This document shows, piece by piece, positions 1-8,661 of a DNA stretch of 64,000 bases. The stretch covers positions 1-64,000 of the forward strand of contig CAVWOM010000012.1 in assembly GCA_963756575.1 (NCBI GenBank), written 5' to 3'. Under the pieces are notes generated by a model. That model saw nothing but the letters and a program-made list of their open reading frames with translations. It ran no database searches and was not told where the DNA came from. A program made the position numbers and the translations under genes. This DNA is from Palsa-504 sp963756575 (GTDB lineage Bacteria > Actinomycetota > Actinomycetes > Streptosporangiales > Streptosporangiaceae). The first letter of the stretch is position 1. Each line of letters starts with the position of its first letter.

Positions 1-42
1 TAGCCCACGGCTAACCACATCTGCGCCCGGAACTGCCCACGA

Positions 43-675
43 TCATGGCGCGGTGGCGGTGGCTGGGGTGGCTAGGCCGGCTAGGGCTGAGCGGAAGGCG
101 GCGGAGCCGCGGATCGGGCCCTCGTTGAGCTCGGCGGTCAGCTGGCTCACCGTGCACTGGCCGGACTGGAGCGCGTCCGTGACGATGGCGCGGACGTCGC
201 CGGGGCTGGTGAGCTGCCAGGCGGCGTCGGCCACGGCACGGGCCACGGGGGCCAGCCGCAGCGGGCCGTCCGCCACCGGCTTGGCCGGCATCCGCGCCGT
301 GCGGTGCAGGCGGACGAAGTTCAGGTCGATGCGCTGCCGCGTGACCGGGACCAGCACGTCGATGACCGGCACGGCGTCCAGGGCCCGGAGGCCGGGGATC
401 CGGATGCCGTGGTGCATCAGCGCGGCGGGGCCGGTGACGAGGCTGCCGGGCCCGGCGTAGAGCAGCGCCGCCATCTCCTTCTGCTCGAAGGTCGGCGTCC
501 CGGTGACGGCCAGGTAGACGCCGGGCAGTACCGCCTGCCAGGGGCCGCCGGGCCGCAGACGGTACTGCATGGCCCGGTCGGCCATGCCGAGGTCGAGCAG
601 CTGCCCGCGGCTGGCGACGGAAAGCTGCTTGTCCAGCAGCTTGCGCAGGCCGTCGAAGGAGGAGGTACGCGGCAT
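43..675 (-). CDS. AbiEi-like antitoxin-domain protein, short form
   Basis: A 210-residue protein begins at the ATG read as MPRTSSFDGL; a start 20 codons upstream is possible but less natural. The first 60 residues (LLDKQLSVASRGQLLDLG, then a GGPWQAVLPGVYL segment) resemble the winged-helix AbiEi-type domain common in actinobacteria. Family members often continue into a DUF559 nuclease-like C-terminus. This protein ends in an Ala/Thr-rich tail, so that domain is absent. No AbiEii-type nucleotidyltransferase partner is visible, although the window edge hides one side. A free-standing DNA-binding or orphan antitoxin-like role is inference. Confidence 0.6.
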   Translation of the reverse strand: MPRTSSFDGLRKLLDKQLSVASRGQLLDLGMADRAMQYRLRPGGPWQAVLPGVYLAVTGTPTFEQKEMAALLYAGPGSLVTGPAALMHHGIRIPGLRALDAVPVIDVLVPVTRQRIDLNFVRLHRTARMPAKPVADGPLRLAPVARAVADAAWQLTSPGDVRAIVTDALQSGQCTVSQLTAELNEGPIRGSAAFRSALAGLATPATATAP

Positions 676-748
676 GCCCCAAGCATGGCAGCCCAGGCCG
701 GCTTCCCGCGTGAGGTCACGGCGTAATCCAGGCAACCGGACGAGCGCT

Positions 749-789
749 GGTTCGTGAACTAGGTATGGGACATACTTCGGTTCCTGAAC
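749..789. promoter_or_regulatory. Two GGTTCSTGAAC palindromes before a sigma-factor gene
   Basis: GGTTCGTGAAC (749-759) and GGTTCCTGAAC (779-789) are near-identical 11-bp inverted repeats whose starts are 30 bp apart. They lie just upstream of the ATG at 813, which has a strong ribosome-binding site (GGGCGGGAG). They would partly fall inside the gene if it began at 765. They are candidate operator or promoter elements for the sigma-factor operon; the binding protein is unknown. Confidence 0.4.
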
Positions 790-812
790 CGGCGACCGGA
801 TGGGCGGGAGCG

Positions 813-1328
813 ATGGGCGACAGCCGTCTCGCGGCCCGCCCCACGGCGGCGGAGCTGTTCCGTGACCACCACGGCGAGCTGGTGCGGCTGGCCGTGCTCA
901 TGGTGGGAGACCTGCCCACCGCCGAGGACGTGGTCCAGGACGTCTACGCCAGCCTGCACAGCCGGGCGCGCGAGCCGCGGGACCCGCTGCCCTACGTCCG
1001 GGCGGCGGTGCTGAACGGCTGCCGGTCGGCGCTGCGCCGCCGCGGCATCGCCCGGCGGGCCGGCCTGCTGCACCACGCCTCGCAGCGGGGCGACGGGGCG
1101 CTGGCCTCGGCCGAGAGCGAGGTCATCCTGTCCGAGGACCGCCGGGCGGTGCTCGCCGCGCTGGCCCGGCTGCCCCGGCGGCGGCGCGAGGTCCTGGTGC
1201 TGCGCTACTACCTCGGCTTGTCCGAGGCGGAGATCGCCGCCGTCCTCGGCGTCAGCCCCGGCACCGTCAAGTCCACCGCCGCCCGGGGCCTGGCCGCGCT
1301 GGCCCGTGATCTGGGGGAGACGTCATGA
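813..1328 (+). CDS. ECF-type RNA polymerase sigma factor
   Basis: The 171-residue protein has both ECF domains. Sigma-70 region 2 is at about residues 10-75 (LFRDHHGELVRLAVLMVGD, AEDVVQDVYASLH). Region 4 is at about 115-165 (LARLPRRRREVLVLRYYLGL, EAEIAAVLGVSPGTVKST), with the helix-turn-helix that reads the -35 element. The ATG at 813 is preferred over 765 because GGGCGGGAG stands 2 bases before it, while 765 has only AGGT directly abutting. The stop overlaps the next start by four bases (ATGA), so it is translationally coupled to the membrane beta-propeller protein, probably its regulator. Confidence 0.85.
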   Translation: MGDSRLAARPTAAELFRDHHGELVRLAVLMVGDLPTAEDVVQDVYASLHSRAREPRDPLPYVRAAVLNGCRSALRRRGIARRAGLLHHASQRGDGALASAESEVILSEDRRAVLAALARLPRRRREVLVLRYYLGLSEAEIAAVLGVSPGTVKSTAARGLAALARDLGETS

Positions 1329-2671
1329 CCAGGACCGAAGAGCGCCTCGGGGACGCGTTGCGGGCGTCGGCCGCGCAGGTGCGCGACGACCGCCTGCGCC
1401 CCCTGCCGGAGCTCGAGCCCAGAACGCGACAGCCCCGGCAGTCCCGGCAGCCCCGGCGGGCGCGCGCCGCCCCCTGGGGCTGGCTGCCGGGCGCCTGGCG
1501 GAGCTGGCTCGGGCCGGCCGCCGCCGCCGCGAGCGTCGTGCTGGTCATCGGCCTGGTCCTGACCCTGACCAGCGTGCCCGCCCGGCTAGGCGGCCGGGCG
1601 CCGGCCGGCCGCAGCGGCGCGGCCGCCGCCGCGGCCACCCCGCTGCCGAAATACTTCGTGCGGTTCCCGGGCAAGAACGCGACCGACTGGAGCGTCGAGA
1701 TCCGCTCGGTCGCGACCGGGGCGGTGGTGGCGTCGGCGCCGTCGCCGCACCGGGCCGGGTGGTCGCTGCAGGGCGCCGCCATGGCCGCGGCGCCGGACGG
1801 CCGCACGTTCTACGTCGCCTACACGGCCCAGCCGTCCGGTATCTCTCCCCTCCCGCAGACCTGGATCTACCGGTTCAGCACCACGGACTCTCACCTGACC
1901 ATGATCAAGGGCGGCGTGATCGCGCAGGACGTCGTCATGGGCTTCCGCGGTGCCCTGGCCGTCTCACCTGACGGCGCGAAGCTGGCGCTCACCGTGACGG
2001 CGCCGGACCTCGGCATCAGCGGCCCCGGCCCCGGCCCGATGGCCAAGATCATCGTCGTCGACCTGCGGACCGGGGCACGGGCAATATGGGCGGGCGGCCT
2101 GGACCTCGGCGGCCATGCGCTGCTGATCGCGGACGTCTCCTGGACTTCGGACGGGCGGTCGGTCGTCTTCCTCGCGCTCTGGTGCAAAACCGGCATGGAC
2201 GCCGACGTCTGCGAGTACGCGCTCGATCAGACGACCTCCCGCGTGGAGCAGGTCCGCTCGGTTCCGGTGACGTCTCACGGCGGCCTGCTCAGCCGCGGCC
2301 CCAGCGAACTGGTCCCCGGCGGCGCCGTCCCGGTTATCGCGGCCGCGGTGGCCGGACCGCGCCCGGATGAGCTCACCCTGGTCCTGCTGTCCGGCCGGAC
2401 GACCGACGGCGGTCCCTGGCCCGCCGTCACCGTCGAACGCGTGAGCGCCCGCAGCGGGTCGGTCCTCGGCATCGAATACCGCCGGGTGAACAAGCTAGCC
2501 GGGCACATGGCGTCGGCCGTCGAGTTCGCCGCCGATCCCAGTGGGCAGCACCTGCTGCTGACCTATGTCAGCAACAGCGGCGGCTGGCACACCGGCTGGA
2601 TCAGCCAGGGCCAGTTCCATCCGCTGCCCGTCCGGCAGCCTTACCTCACGTTCCCGATCACCGCCTGGTAG
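1325..2671 (+). CDS. Membrane-anchored beta-propeller protein, probable sigma regulator
   Basis: The 448-residue protein has a basic, Pro/Arg-rich cytoplasmic segment of about 60 residues. One transmembrane helix follows (AAAASVVLVIGLVLTLTS, about residues 62-85), then a large extracytoplasmic part. That part has WD40/TolB-like repeats (AVSPDGAKLALTVTAPD, WTSDGRSVVFLALW, AADPSGQHLLLTYV). It overlaps the upstream ECF sigma gene by 4 bp, so a role as cognate anti-sigma or signal-sensing partner is likely from context. No zinc-finger anti-sigma motif is visible, so direct sigma binding is inference. No frame break is seen. Confidence 0.65.
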   Translation: MTRTEERLGDALRASAAQVRDDRLRPLPELEPRTRQPRQSRQPRRARAAPWGWLPGAWRSWLGPAAAAASVVLVIGLVLTLTSVPARLGGRAPAGRSGAAAAAATPLPKYFVRFPGKNATDWSVEIRSVATGAVVASAPSPHRAGWSLQGAAMAAAPDGRTFYVAYTAQPSGISPLPQTWIYRFSTTDSHLTMIKGGVIAQDVVMGFRGALAVSPDGAKLALTVTAPDLGISGPGPGPMAKIIVVDLRTGARAIWAGGLDLGGHALLIADVSWTSDGRSVVFLALWCKTGMDADVCEYALDQTTSRVEQVRSVPVTSHGGLLSRGPSELVPGGAVPVIAAAVAGPRPDELTLVLLSGRTTDGGPWPAVTVERVSARSGSVLGIEYRRVNKLAGHMASAVEFAADPSGQHLLLTYVSNSGGWHTGWISQGQFHPLPVRQPYLTFPITAW

Positions 2672-2702
2672 CGGGTGAACCAGGACAACGTAGTCTGACC
2701 CT

Positions 2703-3554
2703 GTGGGCATGATGATGGCGGTCAGCTTCGAGCGGTACGGGCGGCTCTACTACCTGGACCCCGGGGACTACTCGCCGGCCATCGGTGACAAGGTGCTGGT
2801 GCCCACCGACTCGGGGCCCGAGGTGGCCCAGTGCGTGTGGGCGCCGCAGTGGATCTCCGAGGACGTCGGCGGGCTGCCGGTCTGCGCGGGCCTGGCCGGC
2901 GAGGACGACCTGGCCCGGGACGAGGAGAACCGCCGGCGGCGGGCCGAGGGACGGCTGGCCGCGCGCCGGCTGATCCGGGAGCACAAGCTGCCGATGAAGG
3001 TCACCGCGGTGGACTACCTCAGCGCCGAGAACGTGTTCGTGGTGTACTTCGGCGCACCGCACCGGGTCGACTTCCGCGCGCTGGTCCGCGACCTGGGCGG
3101 CCGCCTCAAGGCCCGGGTCGAGCTGCGGCAGATCGGCCCGCGGGACGAGGCGCGGCTGCAGGGCGGGATCGGCCCGTGCGGGCGCGATCTGTGCTGCGCC
3201 ACCTTCCTGAAGGACTTCGAGCCGGTGTCGGTCCGGATGGCCAAGGACCAGGACCTGCCCGTCAACCCGATGCGGATCGCCGGGGCGTGCGGGCGGCTGA
3301 TGTGCTGCCTGAAGTACGAGCACCCGCTGTACCAGGACTTCCGCAAGGACGCCCCGCCGGTCGGCGCCACCGTCACCTCACCCGACGGCCCGGGCACGGT
3401 CATCGGCCACAACGTCCCGTCCGACACCGTGGTGGTCAAGCTGCACGCCGACGGCCAGGCCCGCGCCTGCCCGAAGGCGAGCGTGTGCGGGTCCCGCAAG
3501 GCCTACGAGTCCGTGCACGGGAAAACGGCGAAGGCGGCCCAGGAGGACCAGTGA
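2703..3554 (+). CDS. ricT: PSP1-domain protein RicT
   Basis: The 283-residue protein belongs to the RicT/YaaT (PSP1) family. The hallmark cysteines are at about residues 159, 164, 165 (GGIGPCGRDLCCATF) and 196, 201, 202 (GACGRLMCCLKYE). In Bacillus, RicT is a subunit of an iron-sulfur RicAFT complex affecting RNase Y and development; in actinobacteria it is a conserved cytoplasmic protein of unclear role. The GTG at 2703 is followed closely by three ATGs, so the true start could be a few codons later. Its stop overlaps the GTG of the downstream lipoprotein gene. Confidence 0.85.
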   Translation: MGMMMAVSFERYGRLYYLDPGDYSPAIGDKVLVPTDSGPEVAQCVWAPQWISEDVGGLPVCAGLAGEDDLARDEENRRRRAEGRLAARRLIREHKLPMKVTAVDYLSAENVFVVYFGAPHRVDFRALVRDLGGRLKARVELRQIGPRDEARLQGGIGPCGRDLCCATFLKDFEPVSVRMAKDQDLPVNPMRIAGACGRLMCCLKYEHPLYQDFRKDAPPVGATVTSPDGPGTVIGHNVPSDTVVVKLHADGQARACPKASVCGSRKAYESVHGKTAKAAQEDQ

Positions 3555-5074
3555 GCCGCTGGCGAGCCGCCGTCGTCACGACGGCGGCCCTGCTCGCGAC
3601 CGCCTGCTCGGGCGGCACCAGCATCGGCACCACCGACCAGCCCCCGCCCGCGCCGAAACCGGTCAGCCTGACCCAGTACTACGCGCAGCACCTGGACTGG
3701 CAGGCGTGCGACCACGGCTTCCAGTGCGCCCGCCTGGTCGTGCCGTTCGACTACGCCCACCCCGGCAGCGGCAAGCGGTTCTCCCTGCCGGTGGTCAAGC
3801 TGGCCGCCACCGACCCCGCTCACCGGGTCGGCGCGCTGGTGGTCAACCCGGGCGGCCCGGGCGGATCCGGCGTCCAGTACGCGCTGGGGGCCCGCTCCGA
3901 GTTCCCGGCCGCGCTGCGGGCCCGGTTCGACATCGTCGGCTTCGACCCGCGGGGCGTGGCGGGCAGCGAGCCGGCCCTGCGGTGCCAGACCGGCCCGCAG
4001 ACCGACACGTTCCTGGCCACCGACGACATGCCGGAAAACAGCGCCCAGGTGGCAGATATCGTCAGGCAGAGCAAGCAGTACGCGGCCCGCTGCCAGCGAG
4101 ATTCCGGCGCGCTGCTGCCGTTCGTCGGCACCAAGGACGCGGCCCGCGACATGGACGTGCTCCGCGCCGCCCTCGGCCAGGCCAAGCTGACCTACCTGGG
4201 CAAGTCCTACGGCACCTATATGGGCGCCTGGTACGCCCAGCTGTTCCCGGGCAAGGTCCGGGCGCTCGTCCTGGACGGCGCGTTCGACCCGGACACCCCG
4301 GCCCTGCCGGACGACATCGTCCAGGCCCAGGGCTTCCAGGTCGCGCTCAACGCGTTCACCGCGTCCTGCCTGGCCGCCGCGGGCTGCCCGCTGGGCGCCC
4401 AGGGCAGCCCGGTGCGGGCGGCGGTGGGACGGCTCCAGGCCATCGTCGTTCGGGCTAATTCTCATCCTCTGGCCAGTCACGATGGCACCGGCCAGGTCGC
4501 GGACGGGGCCATGCTCCTCAACGGGGTGGCCTCCGCGCTGTACAGCCGGTCCCTGTGGCCGGACCTGAAGGAGGGCCTGGCCGGCGCGGTTTCCGGAGAC
4601 GGCTCGGTGCTGCTCCAGCTGGCCGACCTGCTGCTCGAGCGCAGCCCGGACGGGTCCTACTCCAACCTGGTCGACGCCGACACCGCGATCAGCTGCCTGG
4701 ACCGGCCCTTCCCGCGGTCCCTGACCGCCTGGCAGGCCGCCGCCAAGCAGGCCGCGCAGGCGGCCCCGCTGTTCGGCGAGTCGATCGTGTGGGGCAACCT
4801 GACCTGCGCCTACTGGCCGGTGCCGTCCGAGCCGCTGCCTGCCATCCGCGCCGCGGGCGCGCCGCCGGTCCTGGTCGTGGGGACGCTGCGGGACCCGGCC
4901 ACGCCGTACCGGTGGGCGCGGGCGCTGGCCGGGGACCTGTCCTCCGGCGTGCTGCTCGGCTGGAACGGCGACGGCCACACCGCCTACGGCGAGGGCAGCT
5001 CGTGCGTGGACACGATCGTGAACGACTACTTCATCAGCCTCGAGGTGCCGCGCAGCGGCATGGTGTGCGGCTGA
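3551..5074 (+). CDS. Secreted alpha/beta-hydrolase, tripeptidyl-aminopeptidase type lipoprotein
   Basis: The 507-residue precursor starts at a GTG that overlaps the ricT stop (GTGA). It opens with a lipoprotein signal (AALLATACSGG), lipidated Cys at about residue 19. The hydrolase core has an oxyanion segment (VVNPGGPGGSGV), the nucleophile elbow GKSYG, a C-terminal Asp in GTLRDPATP and the His in GDGHTAYG. This is the order of the SlpD/SlpE-like tripeptidyl aminopeptidases of Streptomyces (peptidase family S33, TAP C-terminal domain). It probably trims N-terminal tripeptides or short peptides outside the cell. Conserved Cys residues (CSG, CDHGFQC, RCQRD) suggest disulphides in the mature domain. 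Confidence 0.85.
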   Translation: MSRWRAAVVTTAALLATACSGGTSIGTTDQPPPAPKPVSLTQYYAQHLDWQACDHGFQCARLVVPFDYAHPGSGKRFSLPVVKLAATDPAHRVGALVVNPGGPGGSGVQYALGARSEFPAALRARFDIVGFDPRGVAGSEPALRCQTGPQTDTFLATDDMPENSAQVADIVRQSKQYAARCQRDSGALLPFVGTKDAARDMDVLRAALGQAKLTYLGKSYGTYMGAWYAQLFPGKVRALVLDGAFDPDTPALPDDIVQAQGFQVALNAFTASCLAAAGCPLGAQGSPVRAAVGRLQAIVVRANSHPLASHDGTGQVADGAMLLNGVASALYSRSLWPDLKEGLAGAVSGDGSVLLQLADLLLERSPDGSYSNLVDADTAISCLDRPFPRSLTAWQAAAKQAAQAAPLFGESIVWGNLTCAYWPVPSEPLPAIRAAGAPPVLVVGTLRDPATPYRWARALAGDLSSGVLLGWNGDGHTAYGEGSSCVDTIVNDYFISLEVPRSGMVCG

Positions 5075-5138
5075 TGTAACGCGAGCCCGCCGCGCGGTAC
5101 TGAAGGGGGCAATCCCCGACACGCGCGAGGAGTCTTAC

Positions 5139-6275
5139 GTGAGAGTACCGATCCGCATCGCCATCGCGGCCGCGGCGGTGGCGGCCGCCGCCGGCGCTGC
5201 GACCCCGGCCTTCGCCAGCACGACCAGCACGACCGGCACGACCGGCACCGGCGGCAGCGCTGTGTTCGTGCAGACCGACAACACCGCGGGCAACCAGGTG
5301 GTGGCCTACCGCCGCGCCGCCGACGGCACGCTGACCCAGGCCGGCCGCTACGCCACCGGCGGCCGGGGCGGGATCCTGGGCGGATCGGTGGTCGACCACA
5401 CCGCCTCGCAGGGCTCGCTGGCCTACGACCCGGCCCACGGCCTGCTGTACGCGGTGAACGCGGGCAGCAACACGATCTCGGTCTTCGGCGTCCGCGGCGA
5501 CCGGCTCGCGCTGCGCGAGGTACTTCGCTCAGGCGGCACCTTCCCGGTCAGCATCGCCGTCCACGGCAACCTGGTGTACGTGCTGAACGCGCTGAACGAC
5601 GGCGACGTGCAGGGCTTCAAGGTGATCGGATCCATCCTGGCCCCGCTGCCCGGCTCGCGCCGCGCGCTCGGCCTCGACCCGGCCGAGACCCCGCAGTTCA
5701 CCAGCACCCCCGGGCAGGTCGCCTTCACCCCGGACGGCAGCCAGCTCGTCGTCACCACCAAGAACAACGGTAACGACATCGACGTGTTCGGCGTCGGCCC
5801 CGTAGGGTGGCTGTCGGCGCATCCGGTCGTCAACTCCGAGCCGGGCACGGTGCCGTTCGCGATCACCTTCGATCAGTCCGGTCACCTGGTGATCGCCGAG
5901 GCCGGGACGAACGCGCTGGCCACCTTCGCGCTCAGCCCGCACGGCACGGCCAGCCTGCTCAACGCGGCCGGCACCGGCCAGGCCGCGACCTGCTGGGTCA
6001 CCCCGGCCGGCGCTTACCTGTTCGCGGACAACGCGGGCAGCGCCGACGTCAGCGGCTTCATTTCCTCCGCTCAGGGCGCGCTGACCCTGCTTGGCCAGAC
6101 CGGGACCGACCCCGGCACGGTGGACGCGGCGTCGGCGGCCGGGTTCCTGTACGTGCAGACCGGCGGCAACGGCATCGTCGACGAGTTCGCCATCGGCGCC
6201 GGCGGTTCGCTGACCAAGATCGGCTCGGTCACCGTGCCGGGCGCGATCGGCGGCGAGGGGATCGTGGCCTCCTGA
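5139..6275 (+). CDS. Secreted beta-propeller (lactonase/YncE-like) protein
   Basis: The 378-residue protein starts at GTG 5139 after a GCGAGGAG ribosome-binding site. A Sec signal peptide (VRVPIRIAIAAAAVAAAAG, cleavage near AFA-ST) leads into a Thr/Gly-rich linker. The rest is repeated blades of lactonase/YncE type (LAYDPAHGLLYAVNAGSNT, VAFTPDGSQLVVTTKNN, ITFDQSGHLVIAEAGTN). Secreted Streptomyces relatives are annotated as lactonase-family or 3-carboxymuconate cyclase-like, but enzyme activity is unproven and no catalytic set can be asserted here. The gene stands alone between the TAP lipoprotein and a sigma-factor pair. Confidence 0.75.
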   Translation: MRVPIRIAIAAAAVAAAAGAATPAFASTTSTTGTTGTGGSAVFVQTDNTAGNQVVAYRRAADGTLTQAGRYATGGRGGILGGSVVDHTASQGSLAYDPAHGLLYAVNAGSNTISVFGVRGDRLALREVLRSGGTFPVSIAVHGNLVYVLNALNDGDVQGFKVIGSILAPLPGSRRALGLDPAETPQFTSTPGQVAFTPDGSQLVVTTKNNGNDIDVFGVGPVGWLSAHPVVNSEPGTVPFAITFDQSGHLVIAEAGTNALATFALSPHGTASLLNAAGTGQAATCWVTPAGAYLFADNAGSADVSGFISSAQGALTLLGQTGTDPGTVDAASAAGFLYVQTGGNGIVDEFAIGAGGSLTKIGSVTVPGAIGGEGIVAS

Positions 6276-6350
6276 GGCAACGCGTCACACGAGTGACGCC
6301 GGCCGAGGCCCCTGCGCGGGGCCCGGCCGGTTCGCCCTATCCTGTCCGTG

Positions 6351-6944
6351 ATGGATTCCGACGCCGAGCTCGTGCACCGGCTGCGGTCGGGTGACGAGCA
6401 GGCGTTCACCGGCCTGGTCGGGCGTTACCACCAGCCGATGCTGACGCTGGCCGCCTCGTTCGTGCCCAACCGCGCCGTCGCCGAAGAGGTCGTCCAGGAC
6501 ACCTGGCTGGCGGTGCTGCGCGGCCTGGACGGGTTCGAGGGACGTTCGTCGCTGAAGACCTGGCTGTTCGCCATCCTGGTCAACCGCGCCCGCACCACCG
6601 GCACCAAGGAGCAGCGCAGCGTCCCGGTCGCCGATCCCGAACCCGCCGTCGATCCGTCCCGGTTCGACGGCGGGGGCGGGTGGTCCGACCCGCCCGAGCA
6701 CTGGATCGAGGCGGCCGAGCGGCGGATCGAGGCCGGCAAGCTCGCCCACCAGGTCCGGGCCTGGATCGACGAGCTGCCACCCCGCCAGCGTGAGGTGGTC
6801 CTGCTCCGCGACGTCGAGGGGATGAGCAGCGAGGAGGTCTGCGCGGTGCTCGCCCTGACCGAGGGGAACCAGCGGGTCCTGCTGCATCGCGGCCGGAGCC
6901 GGCTCCGGCAGCTGTTCGAGGACGAGCACCGGGAGGTGCGATGA
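6351..6944 (+). CDS. ECF-type RNA polymerase sigma factor
   Basis: The 197-residue protein has region 2 at about residues 5-75 (LVHRLRSGDEQAFTGLVGRY, AEEVVQDTWLAVLRG, SSLKTWLFAILVNRAR). An acidic Pro/Gly-rich linker follows. Region 4 is at about 140-190 (ELPPRQREVVLLRDVEGM, EVCAVLALTEGNQRVLLHR). GTG and ATG are adjacent (6348, 6351). It overlaps the following zinc-finger anti-sigma gene by 4 bp (ATGA), the usual arrangement for an ECF factor held inactive by its cognate anti-sigma. Confidence 0.9.
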   Translation: MDSDAELVHRLRSGDEQAFTGLVGRYHQPMLTLAASFVPNRAVAEEVVQDTWLAVLRGLDGFEGRSSLKTWLFAILVNRARTTGTKEQRSVPVADPEPAVDPSRFDGGGGWSDPPEHWIEAAERRIEAGKLAHQVRAWIDELPPRQREVVLLRDVEGMSSEEVCAVLALTEGNQRVLLHRGRSRLRQLFEDEHREVR

Positions 6945-7210
6945 GAGTCTTCGCCTTCCTGACGAGCCGCGATGTCGTCTGCCAGCAGGCCGTCGAGCTG
7001 GTCACCGACTACCTGGAGGGCACGCTGAGCCGCGCCGCCCGGCGCCGCTTCGAGGCCCACCTGGCCGGCTGCCCGCACTGCACCGAGTACCTGGCGCAGA
7101 TGCGCGAGACCATCAAGCTGACCGGCCAGCTGACGCCCGAGGACCTGACTCCGCCGGTACGGGCGGAGTTCGTCGACCTCTACCGCCGCTGGCGGTCCGA
7201 GCAGCAGTGA
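6941..7210 (+). CDS. Zinc-finger anti-sigma factor
   Basis: This 89-residue soluble protein has the zf-HC2/ZAS signature: Cys14, then His40-x3-Cys44-x2-Cys47 (HLAGCPHC). The rest is a helical tail with no transmembrane segment. Soluble ZAS proteins of the RsrA type respond to redox or metal signals by releasing their sigma factor; the adjacent ECF factor is the obvious partner. The start overlaps the sigma stop by 4 bp. Its 3' end overlaps the converging membrane-protein gene by 98 bp. Confidence 0.85.
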   Translation: MRVFAFLTSRDVVCQQAVELVTDYLEGTLSRAARRRFEAHLAGCPHCTEYLAQMRETIKLTGQLTPEDLTPPVRAEFVDLYRRWRSEQQ

Positions 7211-8648
7211 GCGCCGTCAGCCCCAGCGCCCCCGCCAGCGGCAGCATGACCGTGGCGGGGAGCTGGTAGCGCCAGGAGAACTCGAACGCGTCCGAGCTGA
7301 CCAGCAGGACCACGGCGGCCAGCGTGACCAGCGCGCACGCCCCGGCCAGGCCGCTGCGGCGGCGGCGCCCCAGAAATGCCCCGGCCACCCCCAGGCCGAG
7401 GAAGACCGCGTACAGCGGGCCGGGCGTGAACCCGCCGCCGAGCTGGTAGCTGCGCAGGATGTCCGCGGCCGGCCGGACCGCCACCAGGTCGCCGCCGCTG
7501 TTGTTCCGCTCCGCCAGCTTGGTGAAGTAGGCCAGCGAGTACCGGCGCGGGTAGACCGGGTAGCTGGTCTGGAACTGCCAGCGCGTGATCGGGGTGATCT
7601 GCGGGTTGCCGTCCCGGGTGAGCGCGAACAGCCGGAGCGAGTCGCGCAGCACCGACCAGGCGATCCGGGCCGGCTGCTGCCGGATGACGGCCAGCGAGAA
7701 CCGGTCGAGCAGCTGCCCCCGGGTGACGCCGGGCGGCGCCGGCCCGGTGTGGCTGGGTGAAGCCGGGCCGTGCAGCAGCCCGTCGATGCCGCCCAGGGCG
7801 AGGGTCTGGGCGGGGGAGGGGCACAGCGCGCGTTCGTCGGCCGGGACCACGAGGGTGTCGCAGTCCGCGGCGGCGGCCGCCCGCCCGTACTCGGGTCCCG
7901 GCCCGTTGCTGCCCAGCCCGAAGTGGCCGCCCGCGACAAAGGCCCCGGTCATGTAGCCCAGCACCGGCAGCGCGAAGCACCCCGCGGCCAGCGCCGCCCG
8001 TCCCGCCCGCCGCCGCCCGCCCGCCCCGGCGCTGGCCGCCGCGAAGGCCACGGCGGGCACCGCCAGCACCGCGCCGATCTCCCGCACGGTCGCGGCCGCC
8101 CCGAGCACCAGCGCCCCCGCCGCCACCAGCCGCGCGCTCGCCGTCCGCCGCCACAGCAGCAGCCCCAGCCCCGCCGTGATCATGGTCTCGAACAGCACGT
8201 CCGGCATGATCGTCTGCTCGAGCTGGAGCTGGTACGCATCCAGCAGCACCGGCGCGGCGGCCGCCGCCGCCGCCCACCGCGGCGCCCCCCGGCGCCGCAG
8301 CACCGCGTACAGCCCGACCCCCATGGCCAGCCCGGACAGGTGCTGGACCGCCACCACCAGCCCGAACCCGCCGACCGGGTCGAGCAGCCGCAGCAGCCCC
8401 CGGTACCCCTGCGGCGCGGTCCCGCCCGGCCCCTGGAGGTACTTCGCCGAATCGATGTACAGCAACGCCGGCCGGTAGGCCACCTCGGCCAGCAGCCGCA
8501 GGCCCAGCCCGGCCGCCAGGAAAAGAGCAAAAATCCAATGCCGCCGAACGAGCCGCCACCCCGCCCCGCCCACCCCGCGTGCCCCGCCGGGCGCGACACC
8601 CCCTGGGCTCAGCGCCTGCTCACGCGCGTCATGCCTGGTGGCCGTCAC
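7113..8648 (-). CDS. Polytopic membrane protein, glycosyltransferase-like (copy 1)
   Basis: The 511-residue hydrophobic protein has about 10-12 transmembrane helices, starting with HWIFALFLAAGLGLRLLAEV after an arginine-rich N-terminus. A periplasmic motif (ALLYIDSAKYLQG) follows the first helix, like the D-containing loop of GT-C glycosyltransferases (PMT/ArnT). A long extracytoplasmic domain lies at about residues 250-400. It ends with the motif FSWRYQLPATVMLPLAG. The upstream gene on the same strand is a paralogue of the same length. Function is likely envelope glycan or lipid modification, by fold inference only. The gene end overlaps the opposing anti-sigma gene. Confidence 0.65.
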   Translation of the reverse strand: MTATRHDAREQALSPGGVAPGGARGVGGAGWRLVRRHWIFALFLAAGLGLRLLAEVAYRPALLYIDSAKYLQGPGGTAPQGYRGLLRLLDPVGGFGLVVAVQHLSGLAMGVGLYAVLRRRGAPRWAAAAAAAPVLLDAYQLQLEQTIMPDVLFETMITAGLGLLLWRRTASARLVAAGALVLGAAATVREIGAVLAVPAVAFAAASAGAGGRRRAGRAALAAGCFALPVLGYMTGAFVAGGHFGLGSNGPGPEYGRAAAAADCDTLVVPADERALCPSPAQTLALGGIDGLLHGPASPSHTGPAPPGVTRGQLLDRFSLAVIRQQPARIAWSVLRDSLRLFALTRDGNPQITPITRWQFQTSYPVYPRRYSLAYFTKLAERNNSGGDLVAVRPAADILRSYQLGGGFTPGPLYAVFLGLGVAGAFLGRRRRSGLAGACALVTLAAVVLLVSSDAFEFSWRYQLPATVMLPLAGALGLTALTAARTASGGRGRRTPPVPAESGPRASAGRSA

Positions 8649-8661
8649 GAGGTAATGCTGG

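Noticed and set aside
3503..5122. Long minus-strand open frame opposite the TAP-type lipoprotein
   Set aside because: Shadow frame: Gly/Arg/Ala-rich, no motifs, while the plus strand has a complete signal peptide and catalytic triad.
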